DNA of 64,000 bases from Deltaproteobacteria bacterium. Its GTDB lineage: Bacteria; Desulfobacterota; Desulfomonilia; UBA1062. A program made the position numbers and the translations under genes. Below the pieces are notes generated by a model. It had not been told where the DNA came from. It was given only the letters and a program-made list of their open reading frames with translations, and did not search any database. Positions 16,249 through 25,656 of the stretch are shown here, piece by piece; the stretch's first letter is position 1; each line of letters opens with the position of its first letter. The DNA is taken from contig JAHDOV010000006.1 of assembly GCA_018434685.1 (NCBI GenBank), positions 1 through 64,000 of the forward strand, read 5' to 3'.

Positions 16249-16992
16249 TCACAGGGTGATGGTCATCCCGTCTTCTGCACACTCGAGATCGACCTGCGAG
16301 CGGTTCTCGAGCATGCTGTCGTTCATGTGGGTCAAAACGATCCTGCGGCAGTCCAGGAGGTTTTTGTTGGCTGCCAGGGTCTGGTAATCGATGTGATTTT
16401 TGATGGTGCGGCCGAACTCGAACGACTCACAGATAAAGAGATCGGCACCGCGGGCAGCCTCGATGAGCGCTTCTGTCCACTCGGTGTCACCCGAGTACGA
16501 GATCACCCTGCCGGCACATTCGATCCGCAGGGAGAGGGGATTGGTTCCCGGTGTATGGAGGGCGGGCCAGGCGGTGACGGCAAGCGATCTCACCTGCACG
16601 GGTTGCCGTGCCGGCAGCTCGATGAAATCAAGGGGGAACCGGGTCTTCAGGTCCGTGGAACCGGGAAAGAAGACCTTCATGGCCTGCCGGATCCGTTCTT
16701 CCAGGCCGGGTGGGCCCACGATGGTGAGAGGTGAGGTCCTTTCGGCAATGATCTGGGTCTCGCGTATGATAAAGGGAATCCCCCCGAAATGGTCTCCATG
16801 CAGGTGGCTGAGCACGATAACATCTATGCCCGATGGATCTATCCCGAAGCGTTTCATCCCGATGAGGGCTGTGGCCCCGCAGTCGATGAGGAATTTTGTC
16901 GTCCCGGCATCGACGTATATGCACGTCTGAAGCCTCCCCCCGCTGCCGAAGGCATCGCCGGTCCCGAGAAACCGCACTACAGTCTTTCCCAT
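16249..16992 (-). CDS. MBL-fold metallo-hydrolase (RNase Z-like)
   Basis: A 247-residue metallo-beta-lactamase-fold hydrolase. It begins MGKTVVRFLGTGDAFGSGG, close to the ribonuclease Z/ElaC group start, and has LSHLHGDHFGG near residue 60 (the HxHxDH metal site), SGDTEWTEALI near 170 and LTHMND near 225. The family includes tRNA 3-prime-end nucleases and various phosphodiesterases; the short helical arm typical of true RNase Z is not visible, so it is more likely an RNase Z-related phosphodiesterase. The ATG start is placed behind AAGGGTGATTCCT; an in-frame GTG three codons earlier is possible. It is monocistronic. Confidence 0.85.
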   Translation of the reverse strand: MGKTVVRFLGTGDAFGSGGRLQTCIYVDAGTTKFLIDCGATALIGMKRFGIDPSGIDVIVLSHLHGDHFGGIPFIIRETQIIAERTSPLTIVGPPGLEERIRQAMKVFFPGSTDLKTRFPLDFIELPARQPVQVRSLAVTAWPALHTPGTNPLSLRIECAGRVISYSGDTEWTEALIEAARGADLFICESFEFGRTIKNHIDYQTLAANKNLLDCRRIVLTHMNDSMLENRSQVDLECAEDGMTITL

Positions 16993-17089
16993 AGGAATCA
17001 CCCTTATGTACTGATTACAGAAGATACCTATAACAAAAACAAATCAATATGGCCAGTTCCCTGAAGGGGGCGTCCGGCCTTAGATTTCA

Positions 17090-17802
17090 GGCAGAAGGCA
17101 GGGCGAGACTTGGGGAGCAAGAGCCTAGGCAGGACGGGCAGGTGGGATCGGGATCTGAGGCAGAAGCCAGTTTGTCAAGATAGACCGCGATTCCAGGCAT
17201 AAGGGGGAATATAATTCGAATTGCGAATTTCGGATTGCGAATTTGAAAGACAAAATTCAGAAGTCAGAATTCAGAAGACAGAATAAAAACCTTAAAACAT
17301 TCAAGCAGGTATATCAAGTAAACCGGACACTTTATCATACTTCGTTGTGGCCAACTGGCCATGCTTGTTAGGCAGAAGGCAGATCGAGCATGTTAGCTTG
17401 AGATCCTGGGCATCCGTCTTCGCTTTCAGCTACACCGAACAAGGAAGGGAAAGAAACCAAAGAAGATGTTCACCGCAGTGACGCAGGGGACGCAAAGGAA
17501 ACACGTTATTGTTTGTCGGGAGACGGCGACAACCAATAGAATATCCATGAGAAACGAACTTTATGCCTCGTAAATGTAGGTCGGGTTGGGAGCGCAGCGA
17601 GCTACCCGACATCCTGGATTCTTGGATTTCTAAAATAAGATTTTGCCAAGCAGCTCTCCGCCGCGGCGGATCGCAGCATGACCTACCGTCTCCAGCGCTC
17701 TGACATCGGCCAGACTTTGATTCCTGACTGCGCTGGAATGATGGAATAAGGTAAACGGAAATATCAAGAGAGAACCACTGTAGGAGCGGCTTCAGCCGCG
17801 AC
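17090..17802. repeat. Composite repeat block
   Basis: Holds AGGCAGAAGG-type filler (17085-17200), an AATTCGAATTGCGAATTTCG tract with ACAAAATTCAGAAGTCAG (17203-17267), another filler segment (17368-17430), CACCGCAGTGACGCAG (about 17470), a TTTGTCGGGAGACGGCGACA palindrome (about 17512), a GTAG palindrome with GTCGGGT arms (17576-17610), a CTCCGCCGCGGCGGATCGCA hairpin (about 17658) and a GTAG REP at 17780-17802. No gene is supported between 16993 and 17890. Confidence 0.75.
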
Positions 17803-17890
17803 CGGGCGTGAGGCCTGTTTCCGGCTATTGTCGCATCTACTATGATCCTGTCTGCCTTCAAAACCAGGCTTGCCGGCAGGCAACACGAAC

Positions 17891-19159
17891 TCACCTGGAA
17901 TCTTCCCGAGGCTTTTCAGCAGGATTCTTTGCCAGGTACAGGGGAGTGGTCAGGATCATCACTGCCGAGACGATCACCAGGGCATTGCCCACTCCGAAAC
18001 GGTCGGCCAGGAAGCCGATCGCTACGGCGCCAAGCGCGGTGATGAGCGTCGAGAGCTGGGACTCTACAGAAAGGGCTGTTGCAAGGATATCGTGCTGCAG
18101 CATCTCGCTCACGTAGGAGACGCCCATGGGCCTGCGCAGGTTCTGGATCATGTAGATGGCAATGTAGAGCACGATCGAGAGCACCACGAGATGCAGGCTG
18201 AAGAAGACCCCGCTCAATATACCGAGGCCGAATCCGGCCAGCATGGTGAGGTTGAGCGCAGGCGCGATGTTCGGAAATCTCTCGGCAACGCTGCCGGAGC
18301 GCCGCGCCGAAAATGAGGTGAGGGCAAAGATGATACAGTAGACAATGCCGATCACCAGGGCCGAGCGCTGGCGCTCGTGGAGGGAGAGAAAGACCGGGAG
18401 CGACAGGGCTAGGGCCTGCAGCACCGGCTGCAGGTAGTCTTTTATGGCGTTGTAGAATCCGCTGTGGACCGAGAGATTGGCAATGGCCTTGAGCGTTGCC
18501 CTGTCCCTGAGCGAATACATGAAGTCGCGGGTGACATTTTTAAGGTTCCTTACGATGTCCTTACCCTGCACCTGCATTCTCCTGCCGTCGAGCTCCCTGG
18601 GGTAAGTCAGCATGAGCAGCAGATCCAGAACATACGGCAGGGTAGAGCAGATGAAGATATACTTGTAGCTGCCGCTGTAAAAGACGATGCCGGCAGCGAT
18701 GAGCGCTGAGACTGCCGAGCCTGTCTGCGACCACGAGCGCGTGTGACCGTAGTAGTACACCTTCTGGTCTTTCCAGTTCATGATGTTGAGGTATTCGAAG
18801 ATCATGGCCTTGTGCGTCCCGGTCCTGAAGGCCTCGCCAAAGGAGAAGAGCACCATGGCCATGCTGAAGAAGAGAAAGCCCGGGGCGTAGTAGAATATGA
18901 CAAACGAGATGATGTACGAGAGAAATGAGCTGATCATGGTTCTGCGGCGGCCGAGCGCATCGGCGATGATGCCGGTGGGAATCTCGAGGATGTTGGTGGA
19001 TATCTCCCGGATGGCATAGAGCGTCCCGATCTGCAGAAAGCTCAGTCCCTGTTCCAGGAAGAACAGGAGCAGGAAGGGTTCGAAAAACCGAAGGTTCTTC
19101 AGGAATCCGTACATGCAGAACTTGTAGTACTGCAGGTTCTTCGCAAATTTCTGTGCCAT
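17891..19159 (-). CDS. MFS transporter
   Basis: A 422-residue major facilitator superfamily permease with about 12 hydrophobic segments. Motif A between helices 2 and 3 reads GIIADALGRRRTM near 60. The N-terminal half has the small-residue helices usual for the family. Substrate is unknown; proteins with this N-terminus (KNLRFFEPFLLLFFL) are grouped with drug or nutrient MFS carriers. The start at 19159 (MAQKFAKNLQYYKF) follows GGAG at 12 bases; a GTG at 19216 preceded by CCAGGTGG is an alternative that would add 19 residues. It stands alone between repeat regions. Confidence 0.85.
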   Translation of the reverse strand: MAQKFAKNLQYYKFCMYGFLKNLRFFEPFLLLFFLEQGLSFLQIGTLYAIREISTNILEIPTGIIADALGRRRTMISSFLSYIISFVIFYYAPGFLFFSMAMVLFSFGEAFRTGTHKAMIFEYLNIMNWKDQKVYYYGHTRSWSQTGSAVSALIAAGIVFYSGSYKYIFICSTLPYVLDLLLMLTYPRELDGRRMQVQGKDIVRNLKNVTRDFMYSLRDRATLKAIANLSVHSGFYNAIKDYLQPVLQALALSLPVFLSLHERQRSALVIGIVYCIIFALTSFSARRSGSVAERFPNIAPALNLTMLAGFGLGILSGVFFSLHLVVLSIVLYIAIYMIQNLRRPMGVSYVSEMLQHDILATALSVESQLSTLITALGAVAIGFLADRFGVGNALVIVSAVMILTTPLYLAKNPAEKPREDSR

Positions 19160-19555
19160 GGTTCCGGAGCACTCCTGCCAATATTGGCCACTCTGGCCGG
19201 ATATACTGTACGCCACTAAACCACCTGGAACAGGGGAATGTCTACAGGAGATATTGCAACAAGAAGCTCTCGCTTCGTCCAGTGTAGCCTGCTGCCTCCT
19301 TCATGAAAAAAACGCCTTGAGGCAGCGGGGGCTATGCCAGGTCTCCGGTTCTGTGGGATAACAGTTCGGGATTGCGGGCTCTTCTTGCTTTTTCAACCTG
19401 AGATATTATTATTCAGATTATCTGATTTTATAGTATAATAATTGATATCCAATATTTTCATCCGGATTTTTTGTTTTGGAGGGGGTAATCCTGATGGTTT
19501 TTCCAGGGGCTGTGGGCATTCGCCCGCGAACTAGTGCATATTATGGAGGTCTTGT

Positions 19556-20821
19556 ATGAAAAGATTCAGTATCAGGTACACGTGTGTCTTCATGCTCGTT
19601 GTTGCTGCACTGTGCGCAGGCACGACAAGCACCTATGCGGCAACCGGGCGTCAACTGGCTGAACAGGCGATAGCGGATCTGAAGGACACTGCTTTCACCA
19701 CCATTGAGAACAAGGTGACAACCTTGAGCTGGACATGGTTCCAGGTGAATCTTTACGATGAACAGTATCCGCTCACCGTGGATTTTGTCGGCAGCAACTT
19801 CTTCCGTGCAAAAAAGGTGATCTATCTGCTCCCGGGCGGGGGCGTCAACTTCAGGTCGAGCTTCTTCACCCCCATGTACGACAACCTTGCCCAGTTTTTC
19901 CGCAGTGCAGGGTTCCTGGTGGTGGGCATCACCCCCAGGGAAGACAAGGTACCTTCCGGGGCTTCCCTGGGCTGTATGGAAGACTGGGGTATGGCCAGGC
20001 ACCGGGATGACATCCGCAAGATCGTGGAGGTCATCCAGGGTGGCGCAGCCCTGCCGTACTGGCTCCTGGGGCATTCGTTCGGGGCGGCTTATGCCCTCGA
20101 TTATGCAGGCACGTATCCGGACGGTGCGGAAAAGACCATCGCGCTCGATATCTACAGTTTCGATGAGGGAGATACGGTTGCCACAGCAAACGCGCTGGAC
20201 TCCTACGATGCCTTTGTTGCACTCATGGATGGCGGCCAGTATGCAGACCCCACCTATGCGGATTTCAAGTCGCTCATGTTTATCTCCCTGCTGCTGCCGA
20301 ACCTGGATTCCGGTTACTCCCGCCAGGAGCTCGGCCTCGTATGCGACGGCAATTTCACCTTCGAGGGGATGCTCTACTACTCTCTGATCCACAGCGCCCG
20401 GCTGCCGGGGATCCACACCCCCCTCACAGGCCTGAAAGGCGACTGGCCGCTTGTCCAGGGCTACGCTGCAGGGGAATATAAATGTGATGATAACCCCAGA
20501 AACGATGAGTACAGTTTGAGCTATACAGACATGGCAGGCCTCATGAATGCCCTGTTCAAGATCGGCAGCGGCCTGGTGCCCTGCGCGGTGTACCGTGATT
20601 ATTTTGCGGTGAATGCCAATAACGGTGCCTATGAGATCGACTGGGAAGACATAGATGAACCGGTCTTGTGGATAAACACCGAGCTCGGCTACGGGGAAAA
20701 TACCTTCGGGGCAGACCTCATTGATGATGCCACGGTGCATGTCATACCGGGGTACGGGCACCTGGATGTCCTGTCGAGTTCCACAGCGCGGGAAGATGTC
20801 TGGCACCTGTTCCTCGAGTGA
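19556..20821 (+). CDS. Secreted alpha/beta hydrolase
   Basis: A 421-residue exported protein. A signal peptide runs to about residue 29 (MLVVAALCAGTTSTYA). The mature part is an alpha/beta hydrolase: the oxyanion-loop region is YLLPGGGVNFRS near 90, the nucleophile elbow is GHSFG with Ser near 173, and a late histidine is in VIPGYGHLDVLSS. Substrate is unknown; a lipase or esterase activity is expected. The ATG is preceded by GGAGGTCTTGT. The region upstream (19160-19555) has no recognised gene or repeat, and the strand changes there. An opposite-strand frame of 421 codons is a shadow. Confidence 0.82.
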   Translation: MKRFSIRYTCVFMLVVAALCAGTTSTYAATGRQLAEQAIADLKDTAFTTIENKVTTLSWTWFQVNLYDEQYPLTVDFVGSNFFRAKKVIYLLPGGGVNFRSSFFTPMYDNLAQFFRSAGFLVVGITPREDKVPSGASLGCMEDWGMARHRDDIRKIVEVIQGGAALPYWLLGHSFGAAYALDYAGTYPDGAEKTIALDIYSFDEGDTVATANALDSYDAFVALMDGGQYADPTYADFKSLMFISLLLPNLDSGYSRQELGLVCDGNFTFEGMLYYSLIHSARLPGIHTPLTGLKGDWPLVQGYAAGEYKCDDNPRNDEYSLSYTDMAGLMNALFKIGSGLVPCAVYRDYFAVNANNGAYEIDWEDIDEPVLWINTELGYGENTFGADLIDDATVHVIPGYGHLDVLSSSTAREDVWHLFLE

Positions 20822-20989
20822 CCAGCCGGGCAGTTGATGCCCTCATTCATCCCGGACCCGGATCTCGATGAGCTGATTCATCTTGAAAAACTGATGCCTT
20901 AAGCGCAGGGGTGGAATGCAGGGATGATCCGGATGTATGGAACGTCCCTGTTCACTCCTGCTCTCACCCATGTACGCCGATTTAATAAC

Positions 20990-21015
20990 TTGACACCGGG
21001 TTGTTTTTTCACGAT
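20990..21015 (+). promoter_or_regulatory. Candidate sigma-70 type promoter for the efflux operon
   Basis: TTGACA at 20990-20995 is a perfect -35 element, followed after 19 bases by TACACT. The spacer is slightly long. It lies about 175 bases before the HlyD-family gene. Nothing else is recognised in 20822-21186. Confidence 0.35.
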
Positions 21016-21186
21016 ACACTGGTGGCGCTTATCTCGGCATAAAAACTATGATACGCTTCCTGGAGGGGATAGTGAGTTTACCCCGGCATCTGAGAGGTTC
21101 CCGGCCGTGGCACACCCATCAGTTTCCCGGACAGCACCGATAACGAACCCCAACTCTATTCACATCAGGCAGAGGAAGAAGACAGC

Positions 21187-22284
21187 ATGGAAGAGACAAC
21201 AGCGACAAGGCCAGGCAGCAACAGGAGGATAATCGCCTTCACGGTATGTTGTGCCCTCGTGTTTGCGGGGGTCGTGAGCGTGTATCTGTACCGGGGATAC
21301 ATGAAAACCCACATCAAGACCGAGGATGCCTTCATAACGGGCCGTATCCACGTGGTCGCCGCAAAGATACCGGGCACGGTGCAGCGATTACTCGTGCGTG
21401 ATAACCAGTTTGTCCAGGCAGGGGATCTGCTGCTCGAGATCGACGAGAGTGACTATGCCCTCACGGTGAGCCAGGCCCGGGCCGCGGTCGAGGCGGAACA
21501 GGCAAAGATCGCCGAGATTATGACACGGCAGGACGTAGCCCGGAAGCACCTGGTGGAGCTGCAATTCAACATGGAATCAACACGGGCAGACCTGAAACTT
21601 CAGGAGGCGCAGTTCAGGCAGGCGAGCAAGGACCTGCAGCGTGCCCAGAATCTCTTCGCCAGGAATGTCTTGCCTGAAGAGCAGTACGAAAAAGCCGGCA
21701 CCACGCATGATATCGCCGCTGCCAGGCTTGATGCTGCCGCCAAGCAGGTCAAGCGTTCGGAAGGGGTTGTTGAAACCCAGAAAGCCGTGATTCTCCAGAG
21801 TGAATCTGCCCTCCAGGCCCAAAAATCCGTGCTCATGGAAAAGCAGGAGTTTCTCAAGGCACAGGAACTCAAGGCGAGCTACACGAAACTGTATGCACCG
21901 GTAAGCGGCTACGTATCCAAACGGTCTGTTGAGGCCGGCAATCAGATTCAGGCCGGACAGTCCCTCATGGCAGTGGTGCCCCTGGATGATATCTGGATCA
22001 CGGCCAATTACAAGGAAACGCAGCTTGAACGGGTAAAACCCGGGCAGACCGTCCGGATACTGGTTGACACCTTTCCCGGCAAGGTCTTTACCGGCAGGGT
22101 CGAAAGCATCATGGCAGGCACCGGCTCGGTCTTTTCGCTCTTTCCCCCGGAAAATGCCACGGGCAACTATGTGAAGGTTGTGCAGCGCATCCCGGTAAAG
22201 ATCGTTCTCGACAAGGAGACAGATCCGGAACACACCCTCAGGATCGGCATGTCCGTGGTGCCGACGATCCTGGTTGAAAGCTGA
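21187..22284 (+). CDS. HlyD-family membrane fusion protein (EmrA-like)
   Basis: A 365-residue periplasmic adaptor. A membrane anchor lies at about 18-40, and the mature part starts with a barrel-sandwich half (VAAKIPGTVQRLLVRDNQFV), has a long coiled-coil hairpin at about 95-215 (rich in A, E, Q, K) and returns to the second lipoyl half (LYAPVSGYVSKRSVEAGNQ) and a beta-barrel domain (DIWITANYKETQLERV). It would bridge an inner-membrane efflux pump to an outer-membrane channel. The ATG follows GAGGAAGAAGACAGC. The next gene, a DHA2 pump, begins 17 bases after the stop, so they form an operon; no TolC-like gene is nearby. Confidence 0.9.
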   Translation: MEETTATRPGSNRRIIAFTVCCALVFAGVVSVYLYRGYMKTHIKTEDAFITGRIHVVAAKIPGTVQRLLVRDNQFVQAGDLLLEIDESDYALTVSQARAAVEAEQAKIAEIMTRQDVARKHLVELQFNMESTRADLKLQEAQFRQASKDLQRAQNLFARNVLPEEQYEKAGTTHDIAAARLDAAAKQVKRSEGVVETQKAVILQSESALQAQKSVLMEKQEFLKAQELKASYTKLYAPVSGYVSKRSVEAGNQIQAGQSLMAVVPLDDIWITANYKETQLERVKPGQTVRILVDTFPGKVFTGRVESIMAGTGSVFSLFPPENATGNYVKVVQRIPVKIVLDKETDPEHTLRIGMSVVPTILVES

Positions 22285-22301
22285 GATCGCGCCACACATC
22301 C

Positions 22302-23840
22302 ATGGCTGAGCCGGCAAACAAGTGGATCATCGCGCTGAGTGTCATGCTGCCCACACTCATGGTCATCGTGGACACCTCTGTGGTGAATGTGTCCCTCGAT
22401 CACATCCGCGGCAGTCTCTCCGCAGGAATTGACGAAGCCACCTGGTCGATCAGCGCCTACCTTTCCGCCAATGCCGTCATCATCCCCATGAGCGGGTGGC
22501 TGAGCAGGCTGTTCGGCAGGAAACGCTACCTTGTCTTTTCCATCAGTCTCTTCACCCTGAGCTCGCTGCTGTGCGGCATGGCATGGAATATCCAGAGTCT
22601 GGTCTTCTTCAGAATCCTCCAGGGAATAGCCGGCGGCGGCATGCAGCCGTTGTCACAGTCGATACTGCTGGAGTCGTTTCCGCCCAGCCAGCACGGCATG
22701 GCCAATGCCATTTTCGGGGTCGGCATGATGTTCGGGCCCATCATGGGGCCGGTCATGGGGGGCTGGATTACCGACAACTGGTCATGGCACTGGGTGTTCT
22801 ATGTCAATGTTCCCATCGGCATTGTCTCGCTGTTCATGGTGCTGTTGTTTATCTCCGATCCGCCCTATCTCGAGCGAATCAGGATGAAGATCGACTACTG
22901 GGGGCTTGTCTTCCTGGGCGTAGGCATCGGCTGCCTCCAGATGGTGCTTGACCGCGGCCGCGGAAAAGACTGGTTTTCATCAGAACTCATTGTCTGGCTG
23001 AGTGTTGTGGCTGTGAGCGCCCTGATCTTTTTCGTCCTCGTGGAGCGCTTCGCAAAGCACCCGATCGTCAACCTGCGGGCCTTCAAAGACGGCACATTCA
23101 CGCTCGGCAACGTGGTGATGTTCTTCATCATGTTCAACCTTTACGGCAGCATCGTTATCCTGCCCATCTATCTCCAGAAACTCATGGGCTACACGGCGCT
23201 CCATTCAGGGCTGGTCCTGGCCCCTGGCGGTATTGGCAGTCTTATCATCCTGCCCGTTGCCGGCATTCTGGTCACCAGGCTCAATCCCAAGCTGCTTCTT
23301 GCCGTCGGTATCATACTCACCGGCTATTCCACGTACCTCATGTCTCTCTTCAGTCAGCAGGCCGACTTTGCCACGGTTCTCTGGCCCCGGGTGGTCATGG
23401 GCATCGGTATGGGAATGACCATGGTGCCGCACATGACGCTGAGCCTGTCGCACATCCCGAAGCAGCACATGGGCAATGCCACATCCATCTTCAACCTGCT
23501 GCGCAATCTGGGCGGCAGTTTCGGGGTTGCCATCTCCACGACAATCCTGGCTCAAAGGACCCAGTTTCACCAGGTCCGTCTCACCGAGCACCTCACGCAG
23601 TTCGACCCGCAGTTGCGCGAGGCTCTGCACAGCGCCATGCAGGGCCTGCAGTACCGGGGTGTCGACCCGTCCCTGGCCCAACAGGGCGGGCTCGGGCTCA
23701 TTTATGAAAGGGTGCTGAAAGAGGCATACATGATGGCGTTCAACGATGTTTTTTTCATGCTTGCCTGCACGACGTTCCTGATGCTGGCCCTGATCGTGTT
23801 CATGAAAAACATCGATCACAGGAAAGATGAGCATGCCTGA
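22302..23840 (+). CDS. DHA2-family MFS multidrug exporter (EmrB-like)
   Basis: A 512-residue pump of the 14-helix DHA2 family. It starts MAEPANKWIIALSVMLPTLM with DTSVVNVSL in the first helix, as is typical. Motif A is GWLSRLFGRKRYL near 65, and a motif C-like GVGMMFGPIMGPVMGG lies near 150. It most likely exports drugs or toxic organic compounds by proton antiport together with the upstream adaptor. No ribosome site is evident before its ATG, so translation may be coupled to the preceding gene. A regulator is not visible next to the pair. Confidence 0.9.
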   Translation: MAEPANKWIIALSVMLPTLMVIVDTSVVNVSLDHIRGSLSAGIDEATWSISAYLSANAVIIPMSGWLSRLFGRKRYLVFSISLFTLSSLLCGMAWNIQSLVFFRILQGIAGGGMQPLSQSILLESFPPSQHGMANAIFGVGMMFGPIMGPVMGGWITDNWSWHWVFYVNVPIGIVSLFMVLLFISDPPYLERIRMKIDYWGLVFLGVGIGCLQMVLDRGRGKDWFSSELIVWLSVVAVSALIFFVLVERFAKHPIVNLRAFKDGTFTLGNVVMFFIMFNLYGSIVILPIYLQKLMGYTALHSGLVLAPGGIGSLIILPVAGILVTRLNPKLLLAVGIILTGYSTYLMSLFSQQADFATVLWPRVVMGIGMGMTMVPHMTLSLSHIPKQHMGNATSIFNLLRNLGGSFGVAISTTILAQRTQFHQVRLTEHLTQFDPQLREALHSAMQGLQYRGVDPSLAQQGGLGLIYERVLKEAYMMAFNDVFFMLACTTFLMLALIVFMKNIDHRKDEHA

Positions 23841-23878
23841 TCCCTTCCAGGCTCAATCTTCCCTGGCCCTCGATGAGA

Positions 23879-23906
23879 TTGTTTTCTCCCAGGGGATGAT
23901 TATTAT
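23879..23906 (+). promoter_or_regulatory. Candidate sigma-70 type promoter
   Basis: TTGTTT at 23879-23884, 16-base spacer, TATTAT at 23901-23906, then AGGAGG before the gldA-like start at 23933. Moderate match only. Confidence 0.4.
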
Positions 23907-23932
23907 AACTGCTAAAAGAGGAGGACTATCCC

Positions 23933-25039
23933 ATGATTACCACGACATTATTCCCCGGCAGGTATGTGCAGGGTTATGAGGCAATAGACCGTCTTCAGAA
24001 GCTGATACCGCGCTATGGCAAGAAGGGCTTTCTCATCTGCAGCCCGTCGGTGTTCGAAAAGATCCTGCCCGAGATCCAGCCTTCGCTGGAAGAAGCGGTG
24101 CCGGTTGCTGTTGAGAAATTCGGACGGGAGTGCTCGGATGAGGAGATCACCCGTCTGATTGCGGCAGCCAGTCTGCATGCCTGTGATGTGGTTGCAGGCC
24201 TCGGCGGGGGAAAGACCCTGGACACGGCCAAGGCCGTGGCCCACGAGATGAATGTCCCGGTCATCATTGCGCCCACGGTGGCATCAACGGATGCCCCGTG
24301 CAGTGCGCTCTCCGTCATCTATCGGCAGGAGACAGGGAGGATCAAGCGTGTGCTCCTGCTGAGACGAAATCCCGATGTCGTGCTGGTGGACACAAAGATC
24401 ATCGCGAACTCCCCGGTGAGGCTCCTGGTAGCCGGCATGGGCGATGCGCTGGGGACCTGGTTCGAGGCGGAGTCGTGCAGGGTGAAGTATGCGAAGAACA
24501 TAGCCAGGGACTACAGTTCCATGACCGCCCAGGCCCTGGCCCGTCTCTGTTACGAGACACTGCTGGAGTATGGCGTTGCCGCGAAGATGTCGTGTGAGCA
24601 CCATGTCGTCATTCCGGCCCTCGAGCACGTTATCGAGGCCAATACGCTCCTGAGCGGTGTCGGTTTTGAGAGCGGCGGCCTTGCCGCAGCCCACGCCCTG
24701 CAGGATGGGCTCAATGCCCTTGACACCAACCACGAGTATTACCACGGAGAGAAAGTGGCCTTCGGTACGCTGGTCTCGCTCTTCCTCACCGGCAAGCCCT
24801 CAGACCTGATCGACGAGGTTTATACCTTCTGCGAGTCGGTGGGCCTGCCCACGACCCTGGCCGACCTCGGGCTGGGGGAGGTGTCTGACGAAGGCCTGGA
24901 GAAGATCGCATCGATCTCCTGTGCCGAGAAGGAAACCATCCACAACGAACTGCTTCCCGTAACCCCGGAAATGGTCGTTGCCGCAATCAGGGTCGCCGAC
25001 GAAGAGGGCAGGAGGAGAATGCTTCTGCAGGCAGGTTAG
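23933..25039 (+). CDS. gldA: Glycerol dehydrogenase-like enzyme
   Basis: A 368-residue member of the GldA branch of iron/zinc alcohol dehydrogenases. The NAD site is GLGGGKTLDTAKAVA near 88, followed by APTVASTDAPCSALSVIY. Metal ligands expected in GldA are visible: Asp in GMGDALGTWFEA near 170, His in GGLAAAHALQDGL near 250 and His in YYHGEKVAFGT near 270. It should oxidise glycerol to dihydroxyacetone or reduce related dicarbonyls. The ATG is preceded by AGAGGAGGACTATCCC. It follows the efflux pair by 92 bases and may have its own promoter. Confidence 0.88.
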   Translation: MITTTLFPGRYVQGYEAIDRLQKLIPRYGKKGFLICSPSVFEKILPEIQPSLEEAVPVAVEKFGRECSDEEITRLIAAASLHACDVVAGLGGGKTLDTAKAVAHEMNVPVIIAPTVASTDAPCSALSVIYRQETGRIKRVLLLRRNPDVVLVDTKIIANSPVRLLVAGMGDALGTWFEAESCRVKYAKNIARDYSSMTAQALARLCYETLLEYGVAAKMSCEHHVVIPALEHVIEANTLLSGVGFESGGLAAAHALQDGLNALDTNHEYYHGEKVAFGTLVSLFLTGKPSDLIDEVYTFCESVGLPTTLADLGLGEVSDEGLEKIASISCAEKETIHNELLPVTPEMVVAAIRVADEEGRRRMLLQAG

Positions 25040-25074
25040 CCCGGAAACTGAGGCAGTACAGGACATGGGGAACA

Positions 25075-25510
25075 TGATCTAAGAGGCACTGGGCGCGAGG
25101 CACCAGGCGCTGGGCAAAGACTTAGAAAACCAGGCAGAGCGGGACCTGTGGAACATGATCCGAGGCAGAAGGCAGAACGAGCAGGGGAGTCCGGGAACCG
25201 AGGCAGAAGGGGGAAAAGTAAAGAAAAGAAACAACTGGAAATAACGCACCGCAGTGGCGCTTATTTCCCGGGCATGGGTGAGTCAGATCCCAGGCAGAAA
25301 TGTATTGAAAACCAGGCAGGGATTGTAGGGCAGGCTGCGAACGCAGTGAACTGCCTGCCGTTGACTGACATCCTCATTAAACCACTGGGGCACTTTGAAA
25401 TATTGTTCTGTATCAACGGCTTCAGCCGCGACCGTTCGGGTCGTGTGCTTGCCTTTGCCGGTGGAAGGTCAAGCAACTCTCCGCCGCGGCGGATCGCAGC
25501 ATGACCTTCA
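25075..25510. repeat. Composite repeat block
   Basis: Filler units of the type GAGGCACTGGGCGCGAGGCA and AGGCAGAAGGCAGAACGAGC (25080-25225), a CACCGCAGTGGCGC remnant (25248), a GTAG palindrome with GGCAGGC arms (25324-25358) and a CTCCGCCGCGGCGGATCGCA hairpin (about 25479). The rest of 25040-25656 is similar filler on the other strand; no gene is supported. Confidence 0.7.
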
Positions 25511-25656
25511 GACTTCGTCACCGCGGTGAACTCTTTCTTTGCTTTACTTCTGCCTGAGGTCTGGAGCTATCCTGCTCGTTCTGCCTTCTGCCTAGGTTCC
25601 CGAGCTTACTCGCTCGACCTGCCTGAGTTCACGAACCCACCTGAGATCTTTCTGTC

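Noticed and set aside
19541-20806. 421-codon open frame on the minus strand
   Set aside because: Antisense to the secreted hydrolase, which has a signal peptide, nucleophile elbow and ribosome site; the reverse frame has none of these.
20836-20905. 21-codon frame MPSFIPDPDLDELIHLEKLMP behind the hydrolase
   Set aside because: Too short and without a ribosome site; no support beyond an open frame.
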